64,000 nucleotides of DNA from Sphingopyxis sp. DBS4 (GCF_024628865.1 NZ_CP102384.1:383001-447000); one strand, 5' to 3'. Positions 17,310 to 27,326 are shown, numbered from the stretch's first letter. Notes: generated by a model not told the origin, from the letters alone. Made by a program: numbers and translations.

Positions 17310-19520
17310 GTGGCAGCGGGCATGAACAAGAGCAGCGGGGGCAGGACCGACCGCGACGAAAGCGTGGCGAACGACGGCGCGCGGGGTTTTTTCGGCAAGA
17401 TCGGCGCGCGCAAGGTGCGACCGCGCGGCGACGCGGACGAACCCGCCGCGCATCTCGACACCCGCGAGGCGCTGCTGCTCGTCCGCAATTATGAGGAAAG
17501 CAACCGCGGCTGGTTCTGGTCGACCGATGCGAATGGTCGGCTGACCTATATCACCGACGCGGTCGCGCGGCTGATGGGGCGGACGGGCGGCGCGCTGCTC
17601 GGCACCAGCTTCACCGACCTGTTCCTTCCCGTCGACAGCCATGGCGAGCGCCAGCGCACCTTGCCGTTCCTGATGACCCGCCAGTCGAAATTCGACGAAC
17701 TGCCATTGCGCAGCGCCTTCGAGGGCGACGATCGCTGGTGGGCGGTGTCGGGGTCCCCGCATTTCGACGGCGGCGGCCGCTTCACCGGCTATCGCGGCAG
17801 CGGCGCCGACATCACCGCGCAGCGCCGTTCGGCCGAGGACGCCTCGCGCCTCGCACTCTATGATTCGCTGACCGGGCTCGCGAATCGCTTCCATATCTCG
17901 AAGAAGCTCGACACGACCCTCGCCGCCTTCGCGCAGCAGCAGCGGAGCTGCGCGATCATGCTGCTCGACCTCGACCGTTTCAAGCAGGTCAACGACACGC
18001 TAGGACATCCGGCGGGTGACGCGCTGCTCAAGCAGGTCGCCGAGCGGCTGCTCAAGATCGTCGGCGACAAGGAGATGGTCAGCCGTCTTGGCGGCGACGA
18101 ATTCCAGATCATCCTTCCCGACGTCGAGGATCGCGGCAAGCTGGGCGACATGGCCGCCGACATCATCGCCAGCCTGTCGCAACCCTATTCGGTCGAGGGC
18201 AGCCGCTGCATCATCGGCGCCTCGGTCGGTGTCGCAATCGCGCCGTTCGACGGGCTGACCAGCGACGACCTTGTCCGCAACGCCGACCTCGCGCTCTATG
18301 CCGCGAAGGGCAATGGCCGCGGCCGCTTCGCTTTCTATTCGAGCGACCTTCACCAGGCGGCCGAGGATCGCCGCAAGCTCGAGGAGGATCTGCGCGACGC
18401 GCTGACGCGCGGCGAGATGGAGCTGAGCTATCAGCCCGTGGTCAACGCGCAGTCCAACATGGTGACCGGGGTCGAGGCGCTGATCCGCTGGACGCATCCC
18501 GAGCGCGGCGTGATTTCACCCTCGGTTTTCATCCCGATCGCCGAAGAGGCCAATCTTATCTGGTCGCTCGGCGAATGGGTGCTGCGCAAGGCCTGCGAGG
18601 AGGCCGCGCGCTGGCCCGGCGAACTGCGCGTCGCGGTCAACGTCTCGCCGATCCAGTTCGCCAACGCCGACCTGCCCAAGGTCGTGGCGAACGCGCTCGC
18701 CGCCGCGGGGCTGCCGCCCGACCGGCTCGAGCTCGAGATCACCGAAAGCGTGTTCCTCGCCGATTCGAACGAGACGGCGCGGATGTTCAAGGCGCTGAAG
18801 GGGCTCGGCGTGCGCCTCGCGCTCGACGATTTCGGCACCGGCTATTCGTCGCTCGGCTATCTGCAATCGGCGCCGTTCGACAAGATCAAGATCGACCAGA
18901 GCTTCGTGCGCGGGGCGACCCAGAAGGGGTCGCGCAACGCGGCGATCATCGCCGCGATCGTCGCGCTCGCTGAGGCGCTCGACATGGAGACGACCGCGGA
19001 AGGCATCGAATCGCACGACCAGCTCGACCTGATCCGCAAGCTCGCGGTCAGCCATGTGCAGGGCTATATCTACAGCCAGCCGGTATCGAGCGACGAACTG
19101 CTGGGCCATGCCGAGGCGGGATCGTGGATCATCAAGCCATCGGGCCCGGCGCGCCAGCGCAACGACCGCTTCCAGATGTTCCGCAAGGTCGGCGCGGTGC
19201 ACGGCAACCACCGCTACAATGTCGTGATCCGCAACCTGTCGGCGACGGGTGCCTTCATCGAGGGCATTTTGGACGTGCCGAAGGGGACGCAGTTCGTGAT
19301 CGACTTCGGCGAAGGCCAGCTTGCGACCGCGACGGTCCGCCGCTCGATGAAGCATCAGCAGGGCATCGAATTCGAGCAGTCGCTGGTCAGCGACGGCAAT
19401 GGCGGCCTCTGCACCCGGCACCGCGTCTCGCCCTATCTGATCGCGGCGGCAAGCCAGCAGGCGCAGGCCAATCTGGCGCTGCCCGCCTTTACCACGACCA
19501 ACGACTGGCAGGCGGCCTGA
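17310..19520 (+). CDS. PAS-GGDEF-EAL-PilZ cyclic-di-GMP protein
   Basis: 736-aa soluble signalling protein. Seen in order: PAS domain (about 55-172), GGDEF domain with intact GGDEF at 261-265 and LLDLDRFKQVND, EAL domain with VEALIRW at about 388-394 and DDFGTGYSSLGYL, and a C-terminal PilZ-like domain (about 620-715) with IRNLSATGAFIEG. Carrying sensor, maker, breaker and receptor in one chain suggests self-sensing of cyclic-di-GMP. GTG at 17310 or ATG at 17322 are both possible starts. No transmembrane segments are seen. Confidence 0.9.
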   Translation: MAAGMNKSSGGRTDRDESVANDGARGFFGKIGARKVRPRGDADEPAAHLDTREALLLVRNYEESNRGWFWSTDANGRLTYITDAVARLMGRTGGALLGTSFTDLFLPVDSHGERQRTLPFLMTRQSKFDELPLRSAFEGDDRWWAVSGSPHFDGGGRFTGYRGSGADITAQRRSAEDASRLALYDSLTGLANRFHISKKLDTTLAAFAQQQRSCAIMLLDLDRFKQVNDTLGHPAGDALLKQVAERLLKIVGDKEMVSRLGGDEFQIILPDVEDRGKLGDMAADIIASLSQPYSVEGSRCIIGASVGVAIAPFDGLTSDDLVRNADLALYAAKGNGRGRFAFYSSDLHQAAEDRRKLEEDLRDALTRGEMELSYQPVVNAQSNMVTGVEALIRWTHPERGVISPSVFIPIAEEANLIWSLGEWVLRKACEEAARWPGELRVAVNVSPIQFANADLPKVVANALAAAGLPPDRLELEITESVFLADSNETARMFKALKGLGVRLALDDFGTGYSSLGYLQSAPFDKIKIDQSFVRGATQKGSRNAAIIAAIVALAEALDMETTAEGIESHDQLDLIRKLAVSHVQGYIYSQPVSSDELLGHAEAGSWIIKPSGPARQRNDRFQMFRKVGAVHGNHRYNVVIRNLSATGAFIEGILDVPKGTQFVIDFGEGQLATATVRRSMKHQQGIEFEQSLVSDGNGGLCTRHRVSPYLIAAASQQAQANLALPAFTTTNDWQAA

Positions 19521-19567
19521 GGGCGCCCGCGGCGCAATCTCGACTTTTGGCGCGGGCGCGGCCATAG

Positions 19568-20701
<1,134 letters not shown>

Positions 20702-20702
20702 A

Positions 20703-20876
20703 TCAGTTCAGCTTGTTTAAGAGGTCGAGCATCGATTGGGGGATGGTTTCGTCGACGGCAGAGTCGTAGGCGCGGCGCAGGGCGATATTAATCTCCTGCA
20801 CCTTCCCGGGGAGTTTCTTCTCGGCGTCCTTTCCGGCCGGCTTTTCGGGCGGCGTAGCGGAATCAGACGACATCAT
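20703..20876 (-). CDS. nepR: NepR-family anti-sigma factor (first copy)
   Basis: 57-aa protein found by direct reading. Seen: a charged, Lys-rich N-terminal part, then the NepR core: LRRAYDSAVDETIPQSMLD followed by LLNKLN at the very C-terminus. NepR binds and blocks the EcfG sigma factor; phosphorylated PhyR pulls it away. It is divergent from the phyR at 21073 and shares a mirrored promoter region with it. Two adjacent ATGs (20876, 20873) are possible starts. No sigma gene follows; downstream is the convergent tgt. Family assignment is strong, despite size. Confidence 0.85.
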   Translation of the reverse strand: MMSSDSATPPEKPAGKDAEKKLPGKVQEINIALRRAYDSAVDETIPQSMLDLLNKLN

Positions 20877-20953
20877 ATTGCCAGACGCTCGACATGGGCC
20901 CTTTTGCTAACCGCGCGGTAACCAAAGCGCAATGCGCCTTTGTTGCTTCCCTG

Positions 20954-20981
20954 GGAAACTAATTTACGGCTAAATCGTTCC
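20954..20981. promoter_or_regulatory. Mirrored EcfG-type promoter between nepR and phyR
   Basis: On the + strand GGAAAC (20954-20959), 16 nt, then CGTT (20976-20979), facing phyR. On the - strand GGAAC (20981-20977), 16 nt, then AGTT, facing nepR. The known EcfG consensus is GGAAC-N16/17-CGTT, so each direction has one deviation. The two elements overlap almost completely, so one sigma factor site could drive both genes. Confidence 0.7.
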
Positions 20982-21072
20982 CAAGGGGTGAAATTATGCC
21001 GGGCGATGCGGATTTTTTCGTGTGTCACGGTTCGGAATCGGCGGATTTCTCCGCCGTATCAGGAGGGTATCC

Positions 21073-21867
21073 ATGTCATTAGGCCAGGCGATCGCGCCGC
21101 ATCTTCCCTATTTGCGGCGCTATGGCCGCGCGATTTCGGGGAGTCAGCAGAGCGGCGATGCGCTGGTCGCGCGCCTGCTCGAAACGCTGGTGGCGCATCC
21201 GGACGCGATCGACGCGGGGAATGAGCTTCGGATTCAGCTCTATCGCATGGTCCACGACAATTTCGGTCTGATGACGGACCAAGCTGCGGCTGGCGACGAG
21301 ACTATTCCTGCCGAGATCGCGGTCGCCGACGCGCGGCTTCGCCGCATTCCGTCGCTGGCGCGCCAGGCGCTGCTGCTGACCGCGGTCGAAGGCTTCAGCA
21401 CCGCGGAGACCGGGCGAATCATCGGCCGCGATGCTCCCGCTGTCGAGGCGCTGATCGCCGAGGCGATGGAAGAGATCGATCGCCAGACGCGCGCGCGCAT
21501 CCTGATCATCGAAGACGAACCGATCATCGCGATGGATATCGAGATGATCGTTCGGGAACTCGGCCACGACGTCGTCGCGGTCGCGACCACCCATGCCGAG
21601 GCGGTCGCCGACGCGCAGACGCATCAGCCGGGCCTCGTGCTCGCCGACATCCAGCTCGCCGACAACAGTTCGGGGATCGAAGCGGTGCAGGAAATATTGA
21701 CCGCCATGACGGTGCCGGTGATCTTCATCACAGCTTTCCCCGAGCGGCTGCTGACCGGCGACCGGCCGGAGCCCGCCTTCCTGCTCACCAAACCCTATCA
21801 GCCCGCGACGCTGCGCGCGGCGATTTCGCAGGTGCTGTTCTTCGACGAAAGCACCGTGCCGGCGTAA
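21073..21867 (+). CDS. phyR: PhyR-type response regulator (first copy)
   Basis: 264-aa anti-anti-sigma factor of the general stress response. Seen: an N-terminal sigma-like domain (1-135) resembling EcfG regions 2 and 4, with TAVEGFSTAETGRIIGRD, followed by a receiver domain (141-262) with acidic pocket IIEDEP and phospho-acceptor Asp192 in LADIQLAD, and the conserved FITAFPERLLTG. When phosphorylated, this class binds NepR and frees EcfG. AGGAGG at 21061-21066 sets the ATG at 21073. Divergent from the nepR at 20703; a paralogue lies at 39972. Confidence 0.94.
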   Translation: MSLGQAIAPHLPYLRRYGRAISGSQQSGDALVARLLETLVAHPDAIDAGNELRIQLYRMVHDNFGLMTDQAAAGDETIPAEIAVADARLRRIPSLARQALLLTAVEGFSTAETGRIIGRDAPAVEALIAEAMEEIDRQTRARILIIEDEPIIAMDIEMIVRELGHDVVAVATTHAEAVADAQTHQPGLVLADIQLADNSSGIEAVQEILTAMTVPVIFITAFPERLLTGDRPEPAFLLTKPYQPATLRAAISQVLFFDESTVPA

Positions 21868-21875
21868 ATCTGCCT

Positions 21876-21951
21876 CGTCATTGCGAGCGCAGCGAAGCAA
21901 TCCAGAGTGGCGTAAACCGCCTTGGATTGCTTCGCTGCGCTCGCAATGACG
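21876..21951. repeat. Palindromic intergenic repeat, family A, copy 3
   Basis: 76-nt inverted repeat with outer arms CGTCATTGCGAGCGCAGCGA and complement, very close to copy 2. It lies 8 nt after the phyR stop and 47 nt before glnE, so it separates two same-strand genes and may end or stabilise the phyR mRNA (inferred). Confidence 0.88.
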
Positions 21952-21997
21952 CACGGAGGGTTGATAGCTGGGTGAGAGCAGGCGATAGCGGCACTCG

Positions 21998-24706
21998 ATG
22001 ACCGTACTCGACGCATCCGCGCGCCAGTCCGCGCTCGACCGGCTGACCGCCAACGCGCCCTTCCTCGCCCGGCTCGCCGAGCTCAATCCCGACGACGTGA
22101 CGCGGTTTCTCGCCGACGGCACCGACGCCGCGCTCGCGCTCGTCGCGCCGCCGCCGGTCGACGACGACATCATGCGCACGCTGCGCCAATGGCGCGGGCG
22201 CGTGGCGTTGCTGCTCGCGCTCGGCGACCTGTCGGGCGAGCATGATGTCGCGGCGACGACGCGATTGCTTTCGGTTTTCGCCGATCAGGCGTGCGACGCG
22301 GCGATCCAAGCCGCCTTCGCCGAACGCGTTCCGGGCGAGGAGGCGCGCGGGCTCGCGGTGATCGCGCTCGGCAAGCTCGGCAGCCATGAGCTCAATTACT
22401 CGTCGGACATCGACCCGATTTTGATCTTCGACCCCGAAACGCTGCCACGTCGTTCGCGCGACGACCCCGACGAAGCGGCGGTGCGGATCGCGCGGCGGAT
22501 GGTCGAGATATTGTCGGCGCGCACTGCCGACGGCCACGTCCTGCGCGTCGACCTGCGGCTGCGGCCACATCCCGAGGTGACGCCGATCGTCCTCCCCGAA
22601 AGCGCCGCCATCTCCTATTATGAGTCCGAGGCGCTCGCGTGGGAGCAAGCGGCGTTCATCCGCAGCCGCGCGTCGGCGGGCGACCGCGTGCTTGGCGAGA
22701 ATTTTCTCGCCGCAATCCAGCCCTTCATCTGGCGCCGCAGCCTCGATTTTCGGCAGCTCAAGGAAATCGGCGCGATGAGCGACCGCATCCGCGATCATTT
22801 CTCGCAGGGGCAGGCGTTCGGCCCCGGCTACGACCTGAAGCGCGGGCGCGGCGGCATCCGCGAGATCGAGTTCTTCGCGCAGGTCCACCAGCTCATCTAT
22901 GGCGGGCGCGATCCGTCGCTGCGCGTCCCCGCGACCGTCGACGCGCTCGCCGCGCTGGCGAAGGCGGGGCGGGTCGATGGTGCGGTCGCCGCGCGGCTGA
23001 CCGGTCATTACGCCACGCTGCGCCGCATCGAGCATCGGCTGCAGATGATCGAGGATCAGCAGACGCATAGCCTGCCCATCGCGCCCGACGCGCTCGACGC
23101 GGTGGCCCGGCTCGACGGCGAGGCCGACGGCGCCGGCCTGCTCGCGGCGCTGCTGCCGGTCGTGACCGACGTCGGCACCTGCTACGACAGCCTGGTGGTC
23201 GAGCGCGCCGCGACCGGCGGATTGCCGCGCGATGAGGGCGAACTCGCGGGCGCGCTGAGGACCGCGGGGTTCGAGCCGCCCGACGCCGCGCTTCGCACCG
23301 TCGCCGACTGGCGCGGCGGCAAGCTCCGCGCGCTGCGCAGCCCGGCGGCGCAGGGCGCGCTGGAGACGGTGCTTCCCGAATTGATGAAGGCGATCGGCGC
23401 GGCGCCCGATCCGCAGGCGACCTTGCTCCGTTTCGACAAGCTCGTCGGCGGATTGCCGAGCGCGATCAATTTTTTTCACCTGCTCGCGGCGCAGCCCGAG
23501 CTGGCGCGGATCGCGACGCGCATCCTCTCGCTTGCCCCCACTCTGGCCGACGCGCTCGGCGCGCGGGTCGAGCTGATCGAAGGGTTGATCGACAAGCGCG
23601 CGTTCGAGGCGCCCGCAACGAAGAGTGAGTTGCTCTCCGAATGGGCGCCGGGGCTGGCGGGGCTCGACTATGAACGCCTGCTCGATCGCGTCCGCGACCG
23701 CGTCGGCGAACGGCGCTTCGCCTATGGGGTGCAACTCGTTGCCGGGGCGAGCGACCCGATGACGATCGCCTGCGGCTATGCGGAGCTGGCCGAGGCGGCG
23801 TTGCAGGTACTCGCCGATGCGACGGTGGCGGAGTTCGTCCAGGCGCATGGCCGCGTCCCGGGCAGCGAACTGGTCGTCCTTGCGCTCGGCCGGCTCGGGG
23901 GCCGGGCGCTGACGCACGCTTCGGACCTCGACCTCATCTATCTTTTCACCGGCGATCATCTCGCCGAATCGGACGGGCCGCGTCCGCTCGGCGCGACGAC
24001 CTATTACAACCGTCTCGCGCAGCGCGTGACCGTGGCGATGTCGGTGCCGACCGCGGCGGGAAAGCTCTACGACGTCGATACAAGGCTGCGGCCGCAAGGC
24101 GCGCAAGGTCCGCTCGTCGTCACCCTCGACAGTTTCGAGCGATATCAGCGCGAGGAGGCGTGGACGTGGGAGCATATGGCGCTGCTCCGCGCGCGGCCGG
24201 TCTATGGCTCGGACGGCGCGAAGGCGGAACTCCACCGCATCATCGACGATCTGCTCGCGAGCCCACGCGATCGCGATGCGGTGGCGAAGGACGCCGCCGA
24301 GATGCGCGACAAGATCGCCGCGCACAAGCCGCCGAAAGGCCCGCTGGACATCAAGGGCGGTCCCGGCGGCCTCGTCGACCTCGAATTCGCGATGCAGGTG
24401 ACACAGCTTGCCACCGGCCGCTGTCACGACCCCAATATCGGCTCGGCGCTGGCCTGTATGCGCGTCGATGGTCTGGCGCCCGCCGCGGTTTGCGACGCGC
24501 ACGCGCTGCTCGGCCGGATGCTCGTCATGCTGCGCCTGACCGCGCCCGACGGGGAACCCGCGACGCCCGCCGCGCGTCAGCTTGTCGCGAGCGCGTGCGG
24601 CGAGCCCGGCTGGCCGCAATTGCTTGCCGCACACGACGCGGCACGGCACGAGATCGCCAACTGGTGGGCGTCGATTCGCCCGCCGCAGCAGGAGACACAG
24701 TCATGA
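21998..24706 (+). CDS. glnE: Bifunctional glutamine synthetase adenylyltransferase/deadenylase
   Basis: 902-aa enzyme that adds AMP to or removes it from glutamine synthetase in response to PII state. Seen: two nucleotidyltransferase modules, the N-terminal one with GSHELNYSSDIDPILIFD near residue 127 and the C-terminal one with GGRALTHASDLDLIYLF near 635, each carrying the D-x-D metal pair. The helical linkers typical of the family separate them. The stop overlaps the bcp start (ATGA), so the peroxiredoxin is probably co-translated. No glnA or glnB is nearby. Confidence 0.94.
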   Translation: MTVLDASARQSALDRLTANAPFLARLAELNPDDVTRFLADGTDAALALVAPPPVDDDIMRTLRQWRGRVALLLALGDLSGEHDVAATTRLLSVFADQACDAAIQAAFAERVPGEEARGLAVIALGKLGSHELNYSSDIDPILIFDPETLPRRSRDDPDEAAVRIARRMVEILSARTADGHVLRVDLRLRPHPEVTPIVLPESAAISYYESEALAWEQAAFIRSRASAGDRVLGENFLAAIQPFIWRRSLDFRQLKEIGAMSDRIRDHFSQGQAFGPGYDLKRGRGGIREIEFFAQVHQLIYGGRDPSLRVPATVDALAALAKAGRVDGAVAARLTGHYATLRRIEHRLQMIEDQQTHSLPIAPDALDAVARLDGEADGAGLLAALLPVVTDVGTCYDSLVVERAATGGLPRDEGELAGALRTAGFEPPDAALRTVADWRGGKLRALRSPAAQGALETVLPELMKAIGAAPDPQATLLRFDKLVGGLPSAINFFHLLAAQPELARIATRILSLAPTLADALGARVELIEGLIDKRAFEAPATKSELLSEWAPGLAGLDYERLLDRVRDRVGERRFAYGVQLVAGASDPMTIACGYAELAEAALQVLADATVAEFVQAHGRVPGSELVVLALGRLGGRALTHASDLDLIYLFTGDHLAESDGPRPLGATTYYNRLAQRVTVAMSVPTAAGKLYDVDTRLRPQGAQGPLVVTLDSFERYQREEAWTWEHMALLRARPVYGSDGAKAELHRIIDDLLASPRDRDAVAKDAAEMRDKIAAHKPPKGPLDIKGGPGGLVDLEFAMQVTQLATGRCHDPNIGSALACMRVDGLAPAAVCDAHALLGRMLVMLRLTAPDGEPATPAARQLVASACGEPGWPQLLAAHDAARHEIANWWASIRPPQQETQS

Positions 24707-25167
24707 CCCTCGCAATCGGCGACGCCATTCCCACGGTTACTTTGCTCGACGCCGACGGGGCGACGATCGACCTTGCGGCGATGAAGGGCGCGCCGCTGGT
24801 CGTCTATTTCTACCCCAAGGCCGACACGCCGGGCTGCACCACCGAGGCGCAGGATTTCACGCGCCTCGCGCCCGATTTCGCGCATCTGAACGCGCAGGTG
24901 CTGGCAGTGTCGCGTGACGCGCCGGCGAAGCTCTGCAAGTTCCGCGACAAATATGGGCTGACCGTGCGGCTTGCCTCCGACGAGGACGGCGCGGTGTGCG
25001 AAGCCTTCGGCACCTGGGTCGAGAAGCAGAATTACGGCCGCACCTATATGGGGATCGAACGCTCGACCTTCCTGTTCGGCGCCGACGGCAAGCTGGCGAA
25101 GGAGTGGCGCAAGGTCCGCGTGAAGGGCCACGCCGACGCGGTTCTGGAGGCTGCGAAGGCGCTTTGA
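24703..25167 (+). CDS. bcp: Peroxiredoxin, BCP/PrxQ type, without the +5 cysteine
   Basis: 154-aa thiol peroxidase reducing H2O2 and organic peroxides. Seen: DTPGCTTEAQDF with peroxidatic Cys45. The resolving Cys that E. coli Bcp has five residues later (Cys50) is Gln here, so this copy is 1-Cys-like or uses Cys78 or Cys99 instead. Length and fold motifs (VVYFYPKADTPG, STFLFGADGK) are otherwise typical. It overlaps glnE by 4 nt and the next gene by 1 nt (TGATG). Confidence 0.92.
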   Translation: MTLAIGDAIPTVTLLDADGATIDLAAMKGAPLVVYFYPKADTPGCTTEAQDFTRLAPDFAHLNAQVLAVSRDAPAKLCKFRDKYGLTVRLASDEDGAVCEAFGTWVEKQNYGRTYMGIERSTFLFGADGKLAKEWRKVRVKGHADAVLEAAKAL

Positions 25168-25958
25168 TGCCAACGCTGGGCGAAGCTGCGCGCGCGGTGC
25201 TGCTGACGCCGGACCCGCACGACAAGCGCCGCGCGGCGCGCGCGCTGGCGCGGGCTTGGCGGCGCGGCGAACTCGCGCATCGCTGCGACGTGCCGATGCC
25301 CGATCGTCCGGCGTGGCCCGAAAAGCCCGAATTGCTGCCGCCGAACCGGATGCCGCGCCGCCGCAAGGGCGGGTCGGATCGCGGGCGGATCGCGATGCTC
25401 CACGCGCTCGCGCATATCGAATTCGTCGCGATCGATCTCGCCGTCGATCTCGTCGGGCGCTTCGGCGGTGAATTTCCACGCGGCTTCGTCGACGACTGGA
25501 TCGGGGTCGCCGCCGACGAGGCGATGCACTTCGCGCTGCTCGACCGGCGATTGCGCCAGCTTGGCAGTTTCTATGGTGAACTCCCCGCCCACGCCGGCCT
25601 GTGGGAGGCCGCCGAGGCGACCAGCGACGATGCGCTGGCGCGGCTCGCGATCGTCCCGATGGTGCTCGAAGCGCGCGGGCTCGACGTCACGCCCGCGACC
25701 GTCGAGCGCTTCCGCGCCGCCGGCGACGCGCCGTCTGCGAAGATTTTATCGCGTATTTACAAGGATGAAGTCCGGCATGTGCGCGCCGGCACAGCCTGGT
25801 TTAACCAAAAGTGCGACGAAATGGGATTCAACGCCGTCGAAACGTGGCAAAGCCTCGTAAAATCGCGATTCCGGGGTTCCGTTAAGCCGCCGTTCAACGA
25901 CTCGGCGCGCGGTGAAGCCGGTTTAACGCAAGACTATTACGCCGTTATTGCTTGGTAA
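25167..25958 (+). CDS. DUF455 ferritin-like protein
   Basis: 263-aa ferritin-like di-iron helical bundle protein of the DUF455 family. Seen: the pattern HIEFVAIDLAVDL near 83, AADEAMHFALLDRRL near 115, and KDEVRHVRAGTAWF near 200. These supply the repeated E...ExxH iron ligands. Function of the family is not firmly known; stress or tRNA hydroxylase-like roles have been suggested for relatives. ATG 25167 overlaps the peroxiredoxin stop, so GlnE, peroxiredoxin and this protein form one operon, with the last two possibly related to oxidative stress (inferred). Confidence 0.84.
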   Translation: MPTLGEAARAVLLTPDPHDKRRAARALARAWRRGELAHRCDVPMPDRPAWPEKPELLPPNRMPRRRKGGSDRGRIAMLHALAHIEFVAIDLAVDLVGRFGGEFPRGFVDDWIGVAADEAMHFALLDRRLRQLGSFYGELPAHAGLWEAAEATSDDALARLAIVPMVLEARGLDVTPATVERFRAAGDAPSAKILSRIYKDEVRHVRAGTAWFNQKCDEMGFNAVETWQSLVKSRFRGSVKPPFNDSARGEAGLTQDYYAVIAW

Positions 25959-26073
25959 GGCTTGGGCCGTCATCAACACTCGCGGGCAGGGACGAGTTCC
26001 CATCCGAACATAACATCCGGCACCAGCGGCCCTTAAGAAAGGGCACTGGCGACAAGGACTGCGGGGTCGATAC

Positions 26074-26781
26074 GTGCGATACGCTTCTCTGGCGCAAAAG
26101 TTTCATCTTGGCCTCATTGTCTGCGCCGGTGCGCTGACGGGCCTTGCCGCTCCGGCGGCGTATGCGGCGGACGCTGCCGGTGCCGATGCCGGCATCGCCG
26201 TTCCCGACGAACCCGATCAGGACAATTTCCCGGCGAGTCTGGTCGCGCAGACTGAGGATCGCGAAGCGCGCGCGATCTTCCAGGCGTGGAAGCGCCTTGA
26301 CACCGGGCTGGCCGCGAACATCGGCGTCTCGGTGCCCTCGCGCCGCCCGATCGAGCAGATGTCGCTCTCGTCTTCCTATGGGATGCGCGTCCATCCGATC
26401 ACCGGCAAGCTCGCGCGTCACAACGGCGTCGATATTCCGGCGCCCTATGGCACTCCGATTTACGCGACCGCCGACGGCATCGTCGGTCGCGCCCAGCGGC
26501 TGGGCGGCTATGGCAATTATGTCGAGATCGAGCATGGCAACCAGATCGAGACGCGCTACGGCCATATGTCGTCCTATATCGTCAGCCCCGGCCAGCAGGT
26601 GAAGAAGGGCGACGTGATCGGCTATGTCGGTTCGACCGGCCGCTCGACCGGCAATCATCTCCATTATGAAGTCCGCATCGAAGGGTCGCCGGTCAATCCG
26701 CTGCCCTTCTGCGCATCGGATTCGATGACGATCGCGGCGATGACGGGTAACAAGAAGCTCGCAATGGGCGGTCCCGAATAA
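26074..26781 (+). CDS. Exported M23 family metallopeptidase
   Basis: 235-aa LytM-type endopeptidase that cleaves peptidoglycan crosslinks. Seen: a hydrophobic signal segment ending in APAAYAA near residue 30, then the LytM domain with SSYGMRVHPITG, RHNGVDIPAP (first zinc His and Asp), RYGHMSSY and the final HLHYEV. All zinc ligands are present, so it should be active rather than an activator. GTG start at 26074. Isolated gene ending in a strong terminator. Confidence 0.88.
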   Translation: MRYASLAQKFHLGLIVCAGALTGLAAPAAYAADAAGADAGIAVPDEPDQDNFPASLVAQTEDREARAIFQAWKRLDTGLAANIGVSVPSRRPIEQMSLSSSYGMRVHPITGKLARHNGVDIPAPYGTPIYATADGIVGRAQRLGGYGNYVEIEHGNQIETRYGHMSSYIVSPGQQVKKGDVIGYVGSTGRSTGNHLHYEVRIEGSPVNPLPFCASDSMTIAAMTGNKKLAMGGPE

Positions 26782-26804
26782 AGCTTCTCTGGGTCGGAGA
26801 GGAG

Positions 26805-26839
26805 GGGCGCCCCACGGTAAACGGCCGGGGCGCCCTTTT
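26805..26839 (+). terminator. Intrinsic terminator after the M23 peptidase gene
   Basis: Perfect 9-bp stem GGGCGCCCC (26805-26813) pairing with GGGGCGCCC (26827-26835), a 13-nt loop, then TTTT. Placed 24 nt after the stop codon. Confidence 0.85.
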
Positions 26840-26870
26840 CATTTGAGCGCCCCCCTCCTATCTTGCGGCC

Positions 26871-27212
26871 ATGGCCACGCAGATTTCCGACATTAGCCTG
26901 TCCCCCGCCGCCGCGGCGCGCGTCCGCTGGATCGCGACCCGCAAGGGCGAAGCCGAGGCGGCGCTGCGCCTCGCGGTCGACGGCGGCGGCTGTTCGGGCT
27001 TCACCTACCGCTTCGGCCTCGCCGAGAGCATCGATGCCGATGACGTCGTCACCGAAACCGATGGAGTGAAGCTGGTCGTCGATCCGGTCAGCATCGACCT
27101 GGTGCGCGGCTGCGTCGTCGATTTCGTCGATTCGCTCGGCGGATCGTCGTTCAAGGTCGAAAATCCCAACGCCGCCTCGGGCTGCGGCTGCGGATCGAGC
27201 TTCTCGGTCTAG
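26871..27212 (+). CDS. A-type iron-sulfur carrier (ErpA/IscA family)
   Basis: 113-aa protein that carries or inserts Fe-S clusters into apo-enzymes. Seen: three ligand cysteines, Cys41 in DGGGCSGFTYRF and Cys105 and Cys107 in SGCGCGSSF. It lacks neighbours from isc or suf operons, which is common for ErpA-like genes. Whether it is ErpA or IscA cannot be settled by reading. A family D palindrome follows. Confidence 0.88.
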   Translation: MATQISDISLSPAAAARVRWIATRKGEAEAALRLAVDGGGCSGFTYRFGLAESIDADDVVTETDGVKLVVDPVSIDLVRGCVVDFVDSLGGSSFKVENPNAASGCGCGSSFSV

Positions 27213-27223
27213 GGACTACACCG

Positions 27224-27313
27224 CTTCCGTTTGTGCTGAGCTTGTCGAAGCACCGTCCTTCTTTTACGCTGGAAGGAAGAACGGCCCTTCGACAAGCTCA
27301 GGGCAAACGGAAA
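27224..27313. repeat. Palindromic intergenic repeat, family D
   Basis: About 90 nt inverted repeat: CTTCCGTTTGTGCTGAGCTT on the left pairs with AAGCTCAGGGCAAACGGAAAG on the right around a TCGAAG core and a second short stem (CCGTCCTTCTT/AAGGAAGAACGG). Lies between the Fe-S carrier and xth. The CTTCGACAAGCTCAG element is a widespread type of repeat in related genomes. Confidence 0.85.
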
Positions 27314-27326
27314 GAGATGTGAGCCG

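Noticed and set aside
21878..24649. 923-aa - strand frame opposite glnE.
   Set aside because: Antisense shadow; glnE has both nucleotidyltransferase modules intact on the + strand.
25959..26073. GGAAC-N17-TGTT on the - strand upstream of the M23 peptidase as an EcfG promoter.
   Set aside because: It points into the 3' end of the DUF455 gene, with no gene to drive, and the -10 box deviates.
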